A stretch of DNA of 37,936 bases from Desulfovibrio sp. (GCA_020060545.1 JAGUZX010000123.1:1-37936); one strand, 5' to 3'; counted from the first letter of the stretch, positions 1 to 7,633 are shown. Notes: generated by a model from the sequence alone, not told the origin. Numbers and translations are program-made.

Positions 1-205
1 ACTTTTAATTTTTGTCCAGTACTTTTTGCGAAAAAATTTTTTAACAAGGTTCGAAAAACCTTTATATACCTGCGCGGCTACCCCCGTGCGTCAGCACTGC
101 CGTGCTGGGCGAAGCTGAGGATATAGTACAAACATGATTCCGGTTGCGATCGTCGTTGTTTCTATGAGGTATACTTAAAACGCTGCTGCCGGTGCCTGAC
201 CCTGG
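1..205. other. Intergenic segment at window edge
   Basis: No gene is supported here. It holds an AT-rich left edge, a small hairpin near 46-62 and a second hairpin, CAGCAC(92-97)/GTGCTG(102-107), with a tetraloop. It lies downstream of the minus-strand regulator, so the hairpins may belong to its 3' end or to a gene beyond the window. Confidence 0.5.
33..62 (-). terminator. Possible terminator of the XRE regulator
   Basis: Read on the minus strand, AAGGTT (62-57) pairs with AACCTT (51-46) over a 5-nt loop, and an A/T-rich stretch with a run of six T follows. The stem is short and AT-rich, and it lies about 145 nt after the stop codon of the regulator, so this is only a candidate. Confidence 0.35.
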
Positions 206-829
206 TTAGTCGAAATTAATAATGGCCCGGATAACTTTCCCCAGGATCCTGGCGCCGCCGCTCTGATCGACAACATCCGGTTTTAAACCGGGGTGGCCGG
301 TATCGAGAATTGTCTGGTTTTGAAGATGATAGACCCTGCGGATGCAGGCTTCTTTTTTTTTAAACCCTACCAGGGCCAGCTCCCCCTGCTTCACCTCGGC
401 GTCCAGTTTTACCAGCGCCAGGTCCCCCTGAAGCAACCTGCTGCCGAGCATGGTATCGTCTTTAACCCTGAAAAAAACAAGATTATCCCGATCTGATAGA
501 TCATCCATGCTGATGAAAAGAAAACGATCGATATTGCAGGGGTCGAGCAAAGGCTGGTGCAAGGTTGCCTGTTTGAGCAAGGGAATTTTCGACAAGTTCA
601 AAGAAGCGCTATCTTCGGCTACAATGGGGATGCTGCCGTATAATAGAGCGGACGGAGGCATTTTCAGGGCGGCGGCGATGCTTTTAAGCGTTTCAAGGGA
701 AGGGCTGCTTCTCCCCTTTTCAATGTCGCACAGGTAAGAACTTGAAATATTGGACTTTTGGGCGAGCAATTTAAGGGTAAACCGGGCTTGTTTCCGCAAG
801 GTCTTGATCTTTTCACCCAGGTCGTTCAC
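206..829 (-). CDS. XRE-family repressor with a degenerate S24 (LexA-like) domain
   Basis: A 207-residue DNA-binding protein. Residues about 5-60 form a helix-turn-helix of the XRE/HTH_3 type (SNISSSYLCDIEKGRSSPS). Residues about 115-205 resemble the C-terminal peptidase S24 fold of LexA/CI repressors (VKDDTM, QGDLALV). In active members a Ser sits in the (G/D)DSM motif and a Lys follows about 40 residues later; here these are Thr126 and Arg164, so self-cleavage is probably lost. The GTG start at 829 is preceded by AGGTGG (841-836, minus strand). It is divergent from the Spo0E/macro gene, and repeated CCAGTT(T)A/TAACTGG elements lie between them, which fits autoregulation. A stress or development switch that is not LexA-like in mechanism is an inference. 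Confidence 0.8.
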   Translation of the reverse strand: MNDLGEKIKTLRKQARFTLKLLAQKSNISSSYLCDIEKGRSSPSLETLKSIAAALKMPPSALLYGSIPIVAEDSASLNLSKIPLLKQATLHQPLLDPCNIDRFLFISMDDLSDRDNLVFFRVKDDTMLGSRLLQGDLALVKLDAEVKQGELALVGFKKKEACIRRVYHLQNQTILDTGHPGLKPDVVDQSGGARILGKVIRAIINFD

Positions 830-848
830 CTGTCCACCTCGCGCATAT

Positions 849-920
849 TAACTGGAGTAACTCAATTATAGCATGCCGTAACCCCGCCAGTTTACGCTTC
901 TAACGAATTATTGCCAGTTA
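849..920 (-). promoter_or_regulatory. Promoter/operator region of the XRE regulator
   Basis: A perfect minus-strand -10 hexamer TATAAT is at 870-865. The -35 is weak (around 888-894) and overlaps CCAGTTTA (887-894). Related elements TAACTGG (849-855) and CCAGTTA (914-920) flank it as an inverted pair. Such half-sites around a promoter suggest a repressor binding region, probably for the adjacent XRE protein. Confidence 0.45.
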
Positions 921-986
921 GAGAGTATATTAAAGAAAAAACGATTTATTCAGCCCTATTGACCATATGAGCCAGCAATTGGTAAA

Positions 987-1015
987 TTGATAATACGCCG
1001 GTAACGTATTATAAT
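987..1015 (+). promoter_or_regulatory. Sigma-A-type promoter with embedded palindrome, upstream of the Spo0E/macro gene
   Basis: TTGATA (987-992), a 17-nt spacer and TATAAT (1010-1015) form a near-consensus promoter, with the GTG start about 45 nt downstream. An 8-bp inverted repeat, ATAATACG (990-997) and CGTATTAT (1005-1012), fills the spacer and enters the -10. That position is typical of a repressor operator. Confidence 0.7.
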
Positions 1016-1059
1016 CAACTGGTCAGAAGTGATCATCGATTGATCCAAAGGGGAAAAGT

Positions 1060-1839
1060 GTGGTCGAAAAATATCTATTCGCCGTGATTGAAAAGTTGCG
1101 CACAGAACTGTTATCAGCCTTTGGCGATCGGTATAATTTTGAAGATCCTGCCGTTCAAAAAAAAAGCAGAAAGCTGGACCGGGCAATAAACCTGTTGATG
1201 AGGCAGCAGCGCCGCGGAAAGAATAAAAAGACAGCCGGATCTTCATTTGAAACAGGAAAACAGGATCCACACCTTGAATTAGAAAACGAGGTGAGCGGCA
1301 TGGAAACTGTTTTCAGAACCATTGGGGCTTCACGGGTCGAAATTGTGCGCGGGGATATAACCGGGCAGGACACGGAAGCGATTGTGAACGCGGCCAATAA
1401 TACGCTTGCACCGGGTGGCGGGGTATCCGGGGCGATTCACCGCGCCGCCGGCCCGGGACTCTGGGAAGAATGCCGCAGCCTGGGCGGCTGCGCCACCGGT
1501 GAGGCGAAGATCAGCGGCAGCCACGGGCTTAAGGCGCGGTATGTCGTCCACACCGTCGGTCCGGTATACAGCGGATCGGAGCAGGATCCGCTTTCGCTGC
1601 GCAGCTGTTACCGCAACTCCCTGCAGGCAGCCCTGGAGAGCGGGATTAAGTCGATCGCTTTTCCGTCCATCAGTACAGGGATTTTCGGCTACCCCGTAAC
1701 CGAGGCCGCGGCGGTGGCGCTGGAGGCGGTGCGCGGTTTTTTGGAGGAAAAAGCGGGCATCGAGCTGGTCCGCTTTGTCCTTTTCAGCGAAGCGGACTTC
1801 GAGGTTTACGCTAAAGCGTTGGAAGAAACGGTCGATTAG
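1060..1839 (+). CDS. Spo0E-like domain fused to a macro domain (ADP-ribose binding/deacylase)
   Basis: 259 residues with GTG start. Residues about 5-50 match the short helical Spo0E-like family: a helix with IEKLRTELL and the signature S-x-x-L-D at residues 36-40 (SRKLD). Spo0E proteins dephosphorylate Spo0A~P, a sporulation regulator. A charged linker (about 51-80) leads to a macro domain (about 85-259) with IVNAANNTLAPGGGVSGAIH and SISTGIFGYP, the ADP-ribose binding loops of the YmdB/MacroD group, which can remove acetyl groups from O-acetyl-ADP-ribose. An in-frame ATG at 1300 (Met81) has a good ribosome binding site (GAGGTGAG, 1288-1295), so a separate macro protein may also be made. No terminator is obvious after it. 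The fusion is seen directly; the joint function is inference. Confidence 0.8.
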   Translation: MVEKYLFAVIEKLRTELLSAFGDRYNFEDPAVQKKSRKLDRAINLLMRQQRRGKNKKTAGSSFETGKQDPHLELENEVSGMETVFRTIGASRVEIVRGDITGQDTEAIVNAANNTLAPGGGVSGAIHRAAGPGLWEECRSLGGCATGEAKISGSHGLKARYVVHTVGPVYSGSEQDPLSLRSCYRNSLQAALESGIKSIAFPSISTGIFGYPVTEAAAVALEAVRGFLEEKAGIELVRFVLFSEADFEVYAKALEETVD

Positions 1840-1964
1840 CCCTGGACCGCAGCCGGTTCCTGTTCCCGTCGGGCGCTTCCGCTGAAATGCCGCCCAGGCT
1901 GAAGGATGCCCTAAAGAACTGTGCAAACGAGTTGACAATAGACTTTTACAGGCGTCCCTGGTGC

Positions 1965-1993
1965 TTTACTTTTTAGGATAAACACCTTATAAT
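1965..1993 (+). promoter_or_regulatory. Promoter of tRNA-Val
   Basis: TTTACT (1965-1970), a 17-nt spacer and a perfect TATAAT (1988-1993) lie 21 nt before the mature tRNA 5' end. Confidence 0.7.
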
Positions 1994-2014
1994 AGGTTAT
2001 GGATCATACCGGAT

Positions 2015-2089
2015 GCGCCCGTAGCTCAGGGGGAGAGCGCCTGCTTGACACGCAGGAGGCCACAAGTTCAAATCTTGTCGGGCGCACCA
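2015..2089 (+). tRNA. tRNA-Val (anticodon GAC)
   Basis: A complete cloverleaf is visible: acceptor GCGCCCG (2015-2021) pairs with CGGGCGC (2079-2085); D stem GCTC/GAGC; anticodon stem CCTGC/GCAGG around the loop TTGACAC with anticodon GAC at 2047-2049; T stem ACAAG/CTTGT with loop TTCAAAT. The discriminator is A2086 and the CCA end is encoded (2087-2089). It reads the valine codon GUC (and GUU by wobble). Confidence 0.96.
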
Positions 2090-2104
2090 CTTAAAGAAAA
2101 ACTG

Positions 2105-2132
2105 CGGCGGGGTATCGGCCTCCGCCGTTTTT
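2105..2132 (+). terminator. Terminator after tRNA-Val
   Basis: CGGCGG (2105-2110) pairs with CCGCCG (2122-2127), followed by five T (2128-2132). It sits 16 nt after the tRNA CCA end. Confidence 0.8.
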
Positions 2133-2234
2133 AGATCCGGGTATGCCGAAACGGCCCTGAAGCCTTGATCTTTATTACTGCTTTTAAATTACAATTAATT
2201 TTGAGCGACCCGATTGAGCGCGGGAGGGTGGAGC

Positions 2235-3200
2235 GTGCCGGCCAATTTAACCCAACAGTACCATAAAGCCGAGGAGCAGTACCGCCGGGCGAAAACGCCT
2301 GAGGAGAAAATTAAAGCCCTGCAGGAGATGCTGGCGGTGATCCCGAAGCACAAGGGCACGGAGAAGCTGCAGGCCGACATCAAGAGCCGTATCGCCCGCC
2401 TGAAAGAGGAAGGGAAAAAGAAAAAGCAGTCCCGCGGCTTCAACCCTTTTGGCGTGGAAAAGCAGGGTGCGGGGCAGGTTGTCCTGGCCGGTTATCCCAA
2501 CAGCGGCAAGTCAGCCCTGGTGGGCGCCCTCTCCCGGGCCAAGGTCAAAGTCGCGGATTATCCTTTCTCCACCCCGCTGCCGGTTTCCGGGATGATGCCG
2601 TACGAGGACACCTATATCCAGCTGGTAGACACGCCGCCCGTATCTCCGGATAATATCCCGCCGGGCATCATCGGCACGTTCAGGGAAGCCGACGCCCTGC
2701 TGCTGCTGGTGGACGCCTCGACGGGTGAATGCCTGGATCAGCTGGAAGGGCTGCTGCAGCTGCTGCAGGAGCGGGAGGTAATCGACCTGTCCGAAGAAGG
2801 TGAGATCATCGCCCCGATCCCGTTCCTGGTGGCGGCCAACAAGATGGATCTGCCGGGAGCCGCCGATAACCTGGCGGTCCTGCGCGACTTGCGGCCGGAC
2901 GTAGAGATTTCCGCCATCTCCAGCACCGGATCCGGCCTGGAGCAGCTGAAAGAGAAGCTGTTTGCGGTCCTGGACATTATCCGCATTTACGGCAAGGCGC
3001 CGGGGCGTCCCGCGGATATGACGCAGCCGTTTATCTTGAAGCGGGGCAGCACGGTGATCGATTTTGCGGAGATGGTGCACAAGGACTTTCCCGAAAAGTT
3101 AAAAAGCGCCCTGGTCTGGGGCTCAACCCGTTTTGACGGGCAGGCGGTCCCCCGGGATTATGTGCTGGAGGACCGGGATATTGTTGAGCTGCAGCTGTGA
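2235..3200 (+). CDS. DRG/Obg-type GTPase with C-terminal TGS domain
   Basis: A 321-residue P-loop GTPase. The GTG at 2235 is chosen because GGGAGGGTGGAG lies just upstream; an in-frame TTG at 2214 lacks this. A basic helical N-terminus (about 1-70, ending in KKKKQSR) precedes the G domain: G1 GYPNSGKS, a G3 variant DTPP in place of DxxG, and G4 NKMD. The last 60-70 residues (from about ILKRGSTVIDFAEMVHKDF) are a TGS domain, found in DRG GTPases, ThrRS and RelA/SpoT. Family members usually associate with ribosomes or RNA. It appears to be transcribed alone, bounded by the tRNA terminator upstream and another terminator downstream. The precise role is unknown. Confidence 0.85.
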   Translation: MPANLTQQYHKAEEQYRRAKTPEEKIKALQEMLAVIPKHKGTEKLQADIKSRIARLKEEGKKKKQSRGFNPFGVEKQGAGQVVLAGYPNSGKSALVGALSRAKVKVADYPFSTPLPVSGMMPYEDTYIQLVDTPPVSPDNIPPGIIGTFREADALLLLVDASTGECLDQLEGLLQLLQEREVIDLSEEGEIIAPIPFLVAANKMDLPGAADNLAVLRDLRPDVEISAISSTGSGLEQLKEKLFAVLDIIRIYGKAPGRPADMTQPFILKRGSTVIDFAEMVHKDFPEKLKSALVWGSTRFDGQAVPRDYVLEDRDIVELQL

Positions 3201-3283
3201 TCCGGGCAACCTTTCGTCCGCCCCGCCCCGGATTGGCGGCGGTTCCAACCACGCTGGCCCGTCCATAGCAGCGAGGAAGATTA

Positions 3284-3314
3284 ATCCTGCAAAAACTGCT
3301 TGCAGGATATTTTT
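3284..3314 (+). terminator. Rho-independent terminator after the GTPase gene
   Basis: ATCCTGCAA (3284-3292) pairs perfectly with TTGCAGGAT (3300-3308) over a 7-nt loop, and a run of five T (3310-3314) follows. It separates the GTPase from lemA. Confidence 0.85.
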
Positions 3315-3391
3315 GTCTGGATTGCGAATAACCTTTGGGTAAGGGTGTTATTGCCGGAGGGTATCAATATTGAGGCAAAGGGGATGAAACG

Positions 3392-3946
3392 ATGTATTTC
3401 TGGCTGGTTTTCGCTATTATCGCCGTGGTGGTCTTTTTCCTGATCGGCTTGTATAACAAGCTGGTCACTTTGCGCCAGCGGTTTAAGAATGCCTGGGCCC
3501 AGGTCGAGGTCCAGCTCAAACGGCGTTACGACTTGATCCCCAACCTGGTCGCCACGGTGAAAGGCTATGCGACCCACGAGCGGGAAACGTTGGAGAACGT
3601 GACCAAAGCCCGCGCCACGGCGATCGACGCCAAAACCGTGTCGGAGCAGGCGGGGGCTGAAAACATGCTAACCGGGGCGCTGCGGCAGCTTTTCGCCCTG
3701 GCGGAAAATTACCCCCAGTTGAAAGCGGACGCCAACTTCCGCCAGCTCCAGGAGGAGCTGTCCAACACAGAAAGTAAAATTGCTTTCTCCCGCCAGTTCT
3801 ACAACGACACCATCCTGAAATACAATACGGCGATCCAGCGGTTTCCCGCGGTGCTGCTTGCCGGAATGTTCGGCTTCCACCAGGAAGCTTACTTCAACCT
3901 TGACGACGAGGCCGAAGCCCGCAAAGCGGTTAAGGTTGAGTTTTAG
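3392..3946 (+). CDS. lemA: LemA family membrane protein
   Basis: 184 residues, the usual LemA length. An N-terminal membrane segment (about 3-22, FWLVFAIIAVVVFFLIGLYN) is followed by the LemA helical-bundle signature (RFKNAWAQVEVQLKRRYDLIPNLV) and the C-terminal FNLDDEAEARKAVKVEF. The ATG has an AAAGGGGA Shine-Dalgarno. The bulk of the protein would lie outside the membrane. It is followed after 11 nt by a DUF2207 gene, a very common LemA partner, so the two probably form an envelope complex; the biochemical role of the family is not settled. A weak promoter candidate (TTGCGA near 3322, TGTTAT near 3346) precedes it. Confidence 0.93.
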   Translation: MYFWLVFAIIAVVVFFLIGLYNKLVTLRQRFKNAWAQVEVQLKRRYDLIPNLVATVKGYATHERETLENVTKARATAIDAKTVSEQAGAENMLTGALRQLFALAENYPQLKADANFRQLQEELSNTESKIAFSRQFYNDTILKYNTAIQRFPAVLLAGMFGFHQEAYFNLDDEAEARKAVKVEF

Positions 3947-3957
3947 GAGGACTGCAG

Positions 3958-5808
3958 ATGACCGCTCGCAGCGGGGTTCGTGCCGGCCGCGGGGGCGGAG
4001 CCTTCGGCTTGCCGCCCTTGTCAATCGCGGTACTGGTCGCCCTGATCTGCATGCTTTTTCTCCCGGCTGCAGCGGCTGCTGAAGAGAGCCGCTCGTTTTA
4101 CTTTCCCGAAGTGCGCATCGAGGCGGAGGTGCAGGCGGACGGTTCGATGCGCGTGGTGGAACACCGGACTTTTTACTTTCAGGGCCGCTACCGGGGAGCC
4201 TGGGAGTATATCTACCTCAAGCATAACGCAGCGATCACGGATGTCCTGGTCAGTGAGTCGGGCGCGCCGTACCGGCAGATGCCGCCCGGCACCCGGGATA
4301 TTCCGGGCGTTTTTTACGTCGAGTACCATCCGGATCACGTTTATATCGACTGGAGTTACGAAGCGGCAAACGAAAGCCGGACTTTCACCATCTCTTACCT
4401 GGTCGAAAACGCGGTCCTGGTCCACCGGGATGTGGCGGAGCTTTACTGGCAGTTTATCGGCGGCGAATGGGAAGAGCGGACCGGCTACGCGATCATCGCA
4501 TTGACGCTGCCCGCCGGGGCCGCCCTTGAAGACATCCGGGTATGGGCGCACGGTCCTTTACACGGCAGCGTCAGGATTGAAAGCCCGGTCCGGCTGGTGT
4601 GGGAGATTGCAAACCTGCCGGCCCGGAAATTCGTGGAAGGCAGGGTCGTTTTCCCGGCGGAGCTTGTGCCGGGGGCCGCGAACTTTTCCGGGAAGGAAGG
4701 GCTGCCCGGCATCCTGGCCGAAGAGGGTAAGTGGGCCCGCAAGGCGAACATAAGGCGCGCTCTGGCCAGGCTTGACTTTTTCCTGGCGCCGCTGCTGTTC
4801 CTGGCATCGCTCGGTTTTTTCCTGGTCCTGCGCTACCGGTCGACCAGGCACCGGTCCGCTTTCAGGGGGGATTACTACCGTGAGCTGCCTGGAAAATACT
4901 CTCCCGCCGAAGCAGGCTATCTGTTTCGCCTGGGCAGGACTAAGCCTGATGATTTTACGGCCACGCTTTTGGACCTGGCCCGGCGCGGTTACCTGCGGCT
5001 GGAAGAATACCAGGGTGAAAGCGGGCGGATCATGAAACGCCAGTTTACCGACTACCGCGTTTTCACGGAAAAGGGCAGTCAAAGCCTGAAAGGACATGAG
5101 CTGCAGCTGGCCAGGTTCATTTTTACGGATGCAGGCAAAGCGAACCAGGACGGGGGTGTAACCTTCCGGGATATAGAAAAATACGGGAAAAGCTCCCCGA
5201 GCTCTGTGCAACACTTTTACCAGAGGTGGCGCGAAACGATTCAAAAGAGCGTCAAGGCGCACGGGTTTTTCTCCGGCCCGGCCCGGGTGGGAGCAGTAGT
5301 TTTTCTATCGCTGGCGTTACTGGCGGTTCCGTTGTTTTTTCTGGAAATGCTTGTTACCGGGATCATCGCTTCCCTGGCGGGCATTATCCTGGCCGTGCTC
5401 ACGCTGCTGCGCAAAAATTTAAGCCCCGCCGGCGCCGATCATTACGCCAAGTGGAAGGCCTTCAGGCGGTTCCTCCTCCACTTTTCCGAGATGGAGCGCC
5501 AGGCGATCCCCGCCCTTGAGATCTGGGAGCATTACCTGGTCTATGCCGTGGCCCTGGGGGTGGCCAAGGAAGTGATGCGGCAGCTGCAGCTGGTTTATCC
5601 GCAGCTGAAGGACGAGGCTTTGATCAGGACTACCGCCTGGTCCAGGATGGCCGCCATGGATCATGCCCAATTTGACAGGGTTACCTCCGCCATGCAGCAG
5701 TCTTTCCGGACCGCCTTAAGTTCGACCCCCTCTTCCGGCTCCGGCGGCGGCGGGGGGTTCTCCGGCGGCGGCGGCGGTGGCGGCGGAGGAGGCGGCGGAG
5801 CGCGTTGA
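3958..5808 (+). CDS. DUF2207 membrane protein with Gly-rich tail (LemA partner)
   Basis: A 616-residue predicted membrane protein. A signal peptide/anchor is visible at about 18-42 (LSIAVLVALICMLFLPAAAAA), followed by an extracytoplasmic beta-rich DUF2207 domain (about 43-260) with the typical start (SFYFPEVRIEAEVQADGSM). Hydrophobic segments are at about 275-292 and a double span at about 442-482. A cytoplasmic part follows. The C-terminus ends in SGGG repeats, a feature shared by many DUF2207/YoaJ-like proteins. ATG start with AGGAGG, 11 nt after lemA: a clear two-gene operon. The function is not known; an envelope role is inferred. Confidence 0.9.
   Translation: MTARSGVRAGRGGGAFGLPPLSIAVLVALICMLFLPAAAAAEESRSFYFPEVRIEAEVQADGSMRVVEHRTFYFQGRYRGAWEYIYLKHNAAITDVLVSESGAPYRQMPPGTRDIPGVFYVEYHPDHVYIDWSYEAANESRTFTISYLVENAVLVHRDVAELYWQFIGGEWEERTGYAIIALTLPAGAALEDIRVWAHGPLHGSVRIESPVRLVWEIANLPARKFVEGRVVFPAELVPGAANFSGKEGLPGILAEEGKWARKANIRRALARLDFFLAPLLFLASLGFFLVLRYRSTRHRSAFRGDYYRELPGKYSPAEAGYLFRLGRTKPDDFTATLLDLARRGYLRLEEYQGESGRIMKRQFTDYRVFTEKGSQSLKGHELQLARFIFTDAGKANQDGGVTFRDIEKYGKSSPSSVQHFYQRWRETIQKSVKAHGFFSGPARVGAVVFLSLALLAVPLFFLEMLVTGIIASLAGIILAVLTLLRKNLSPAGADHYAKWKAFRRFLLHFSEMERQAIPALEIWEHYLVYAVALGVAKEVMRQLQLVYPQLKDEALIRTTAWSRMAAMDHAQFDRVTSAMQQSFRTALSSTPSSGSGGGGGFSGGGGGGGGGGGGAR
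5740..5803 (+). repeat. GGC-rich simple repeat coding the poly-Gly tail
   Basis: A run of GGC/GGA/GGG codons at the 3' end of the DUF2207 gene encodes about 20 glycines broken by Ser and Phe. Such tracts can vary in length by slippage. Confidence 0.85.
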
Positions 5809-5915
5809 ACTGGGTCCCGGGTCCGGCAAGGTGAACATTAATGAGGGCGGGAAGAAACAAATGACCAGCTGGCCCCGCCTCGATTTAAGATCAGCCTTAG
5901 ACGGGGGAGAATGCT

Positions 5916-6743
5916 ATCGACAAAAAAAGACGCTGTAACCTGCTTGACGGCAAGACATGGACCCGTTACAGCATCAGCGTTTGGAACGACCTGAAAAAAA
6001 CGCCGGCCGAGCTGCGGCTGAACCACCCGGCGGCGTTCCCGCTGCAGTTGGCCGAGCGCTGCATCGAAATATTTACCGCCGCGCCGGGAGAAGTGGTGCT
6101 GGACCCCTTCGCCGGCAGCGGCACCACCCTGATCGGGGCCTACAACCTGGGGCGCCAGGGTGTCGGCCTGGAGCTTTACGACCGTTTCGCCGGCATTTTC
6201 CGGGAGCGCCTGGAGCGGGAAGCGCTGCTCCGGGTCGATGCGCCGGCCTGTGAACCCCGCCTCTACCTTGAAGATGCCCGTAACCTGGCGCGCTATCTGT
6301 CCCCGGGGAGCGTCGATTTTATTCTCACCTCTCCCCCCTACTGGGATATCCTGCTGGCCAGGCGCTCAGCCGACCGGCGCGAACAGCGCGATTACGGCTC
6401 CGCCGGGGCGGACCTGGGCCGCCTGGAAGATTACCGCGATTACTTGCGGGAGCTGACCGCAGTGTTTGAGCGCGCCGCGGCCGCCCTGAAACCCGGCCGT
6501 TACTGTGTGGCGGTGGTGATGGATCTGCGCAAAAAGGACCGCTTCTACCCCCTGCACCTGGACTTAAGCGCGGCGCTGCGGCAGGTTGGTTTTCTGCTGG
6601 ACGATATTATCGTCTGGGATCGCCGCCACGAATACAACCGCCTGCGCCCGCTTGGTTTTCCCGCCGTTTTCAGGGTAAACAAGGTTCACGAGTATATTCT
6701 GATCTTTCAAAAGCCTGCCGGCGGCTGGAAAACGGGGGTATGA
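5916..6743 (+). CDS. DNA (N4-cytosine/N6-adenine) methyltransferase, irregular start
   Basis: An SAM-dependent DNA methyltransferase. Motif I (DPFAGSGT) precedes motif IV (TSPPYWD), the order of the alpha/gamma amino-methyltransferases; SPPY is frequent in N4-cytosine enzymes. The conserved N-terminus (LLDGKTWTRYSISVWNDL, then LNHPAAFPLQL) lies upstream of the first ordinary start, TTG at 6048, so the gene must begin earlier. In the same frame only ATC at 5916, 5 nt after GGGGGAGA (5903-5910), is well placed; a TAG at 5898 closes the frame. An ATG at 5911 is in the +1-shifted frame and would join this frame by a -1 slip on seven A (5922-5928). No restriction enzyme gene is adjacent, so it is an orphan methylase, perhaps epigenetic in role. 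Whether it is intact is uncertain. Confidence 0.8.
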   Translation: MDKKRRCNLLDGKTWTRYSISVWNDLKKTPAELRLNHPAAFPLQLAERCIEIFTAAPGEVVLDPFAGSGTTLIGAYNLGRQGVGLELYDRFAGIFRERLEREALLRVDAPACEPRLYLEDARNLARYLSPGSVDFILTSPPYWDILLARRSADRREQRDYGSAGADLGRLEDYRDYLRELTAVFERAAAALKPGRYCVAVVMDLRKKDRFYPLHLDLSAALRQVGFLLDDIIVWDRRHEYNRLRPLGFPAVFRVNKVHEYILIFQKPAGGWKTGV

Positions 6744-6783
6744 GCGGTTTGTTTGTGGAGATCAATGATAGCGAGGGAAGCCC

Positions 6784-7539
6784 GTGCAAACACTAATTGG
6801 TGTCACTTCAGCCTGGAGCGTGGAAACGTGGGGTGATCCACCCCGGCCCGGAGGTTATATCTACACGGATAAGGCCTATACCGGGGCCGTTTACGGCTGC
6901 GGCGCGCTGCCGCTGGTTCTCGTCCCCCCGCTGGAGCGGTATGCCGGTGAGGAACAAGGCGCGGTTGAAGCTTTCCTGGACCGCCTCGGGGGGTTAATCC
7001 TTACCGGCGGCGGCGGCGCCCGGAGGTTCAAAGCGGAGGAACTTCCCGGGCTGGCCGGGCAGCAACCGCTCCGCTACTGCTTCGAGTCTCTCCTGATCAG
7101 GGAAGCCTGGCGTCGGGGCATGCCGGTCCTGGGGATGTGCCGGGGGCACCAGATGATGGCCGAAGTGATGGGCGGGACAATCCAAAAGCAGACCGTGGAG
7201 GGGCACGTTCAGGAAGAGCAAGCCCTGACGGCCCATAGCGTCGAGCTTGTCCCGGGAACAAGGCTGGCGCGGCTGTGCGCGGCCGGCCGCTGGGAGGTAA
7301 ACAGCTTTCACCGCCAGGTTGTCGCGGAGGTGCCGCCGGGGTTTGTCGTTGCAGCCCGCAGCGCGGAGGGTTTGATCGAGGCGATGGAACCCCGGGAGGG
7401 TCCCTTTTGGCTAGGCTTTCAATTTCACCCCGAGCTGCTTTTCGATGAAGACGAGATGGCGCGCCGCATTTTCCGCAGTTTTGTGCAAGCGGCGGAGGAA
7501 TATTTGACGAAGAGCCGGCGCCCTGCCAACTCGATGTGA
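6784..7539 (+). CDS. Peptidase C26 / gamma-glutamyl-GABA hydrolase-like protein
   Basis: 251 residues, the size of PuuD-type class I glutamine amidotransferase-like hydrolases. The nucleophile elbow is GMCRGHQMM (Cys at about 119), and the His-Glu pair is in FQFHPE near residue 219. LILTGGG is the family's oxyanion-strand motif. GTG start at 6784 follows GCGAGGGAAG. PuuD cleaves gamma-glutamyl-GABA; related proteins cleave other gamma-glutamyl amides. It is convergent with the B12-enzyme operon, so a link with that amino-acid pathway is possible but not shown. Confidence 0.85.
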   Translation: MQTLIGVTSAWSVETWGDPPRPGGYIYTDKAYTGAVYGCGALPLVLVPPLERYAGEEQGAVEAFLDRLGGLILTGGGGARRFKAEELPGLAGQQPLRYCFESLLIREAWRRGMPVLGMCRGHQMMAEVMGGTIQKQTVEGHVQEEQALTAHSVELVPGTRLARLCAAGRWEVNSFHRQVVAEVPPGFVVAARSAEGLIEAMEPREGPFWLGFQFHPELLFDEDEMARRIFRSFVQAAEEYLTKSRRPANSM

Positions 7540-7598
7540 TTTAGGTCTTCAGAATTCTGTAGTTAGAATTAAGGATGCAGCGCGATTTGTTTTTAAAT

Positions 7599-7633
7599 CC
7601 CCCCCCCCTTTTTGCAAAGGGGGGGGGGGGGGG
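7599..7633. repeat. C10/G15 palindrome in convergent intergenic region
   Basis: Ten C (7599-7608), then TTTTTGCAAA, then fifteen G (7619-7633) form a near-perfect palindrome centred on TTTGCAAA. It resembles widespread intergenic CCCCCTTTGCAAAGGGGG elements. There is no T-tract directly after it on either strand. Homopolymer lengths may be unreliable. Confidence 0.7.

Noticed and set aside
1888-1977. Small open frame of 29 codons before tRNA-Val
   Set aside because: No ribosome binding site and overlaps the tRNA promoter; nothing recognisable.
5809-6783. Restriction-modification system
   Set aside because: Only a methyltransferase is found; neighbours are a DUF2207 protein and a C26 hydrolase, with no endonuclease.
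7599-7633. C/G palindrome as the operon terminator
   Set aside because: No T-tract follows on either strand; the hairpin at 7693-7721 is a better terminator.
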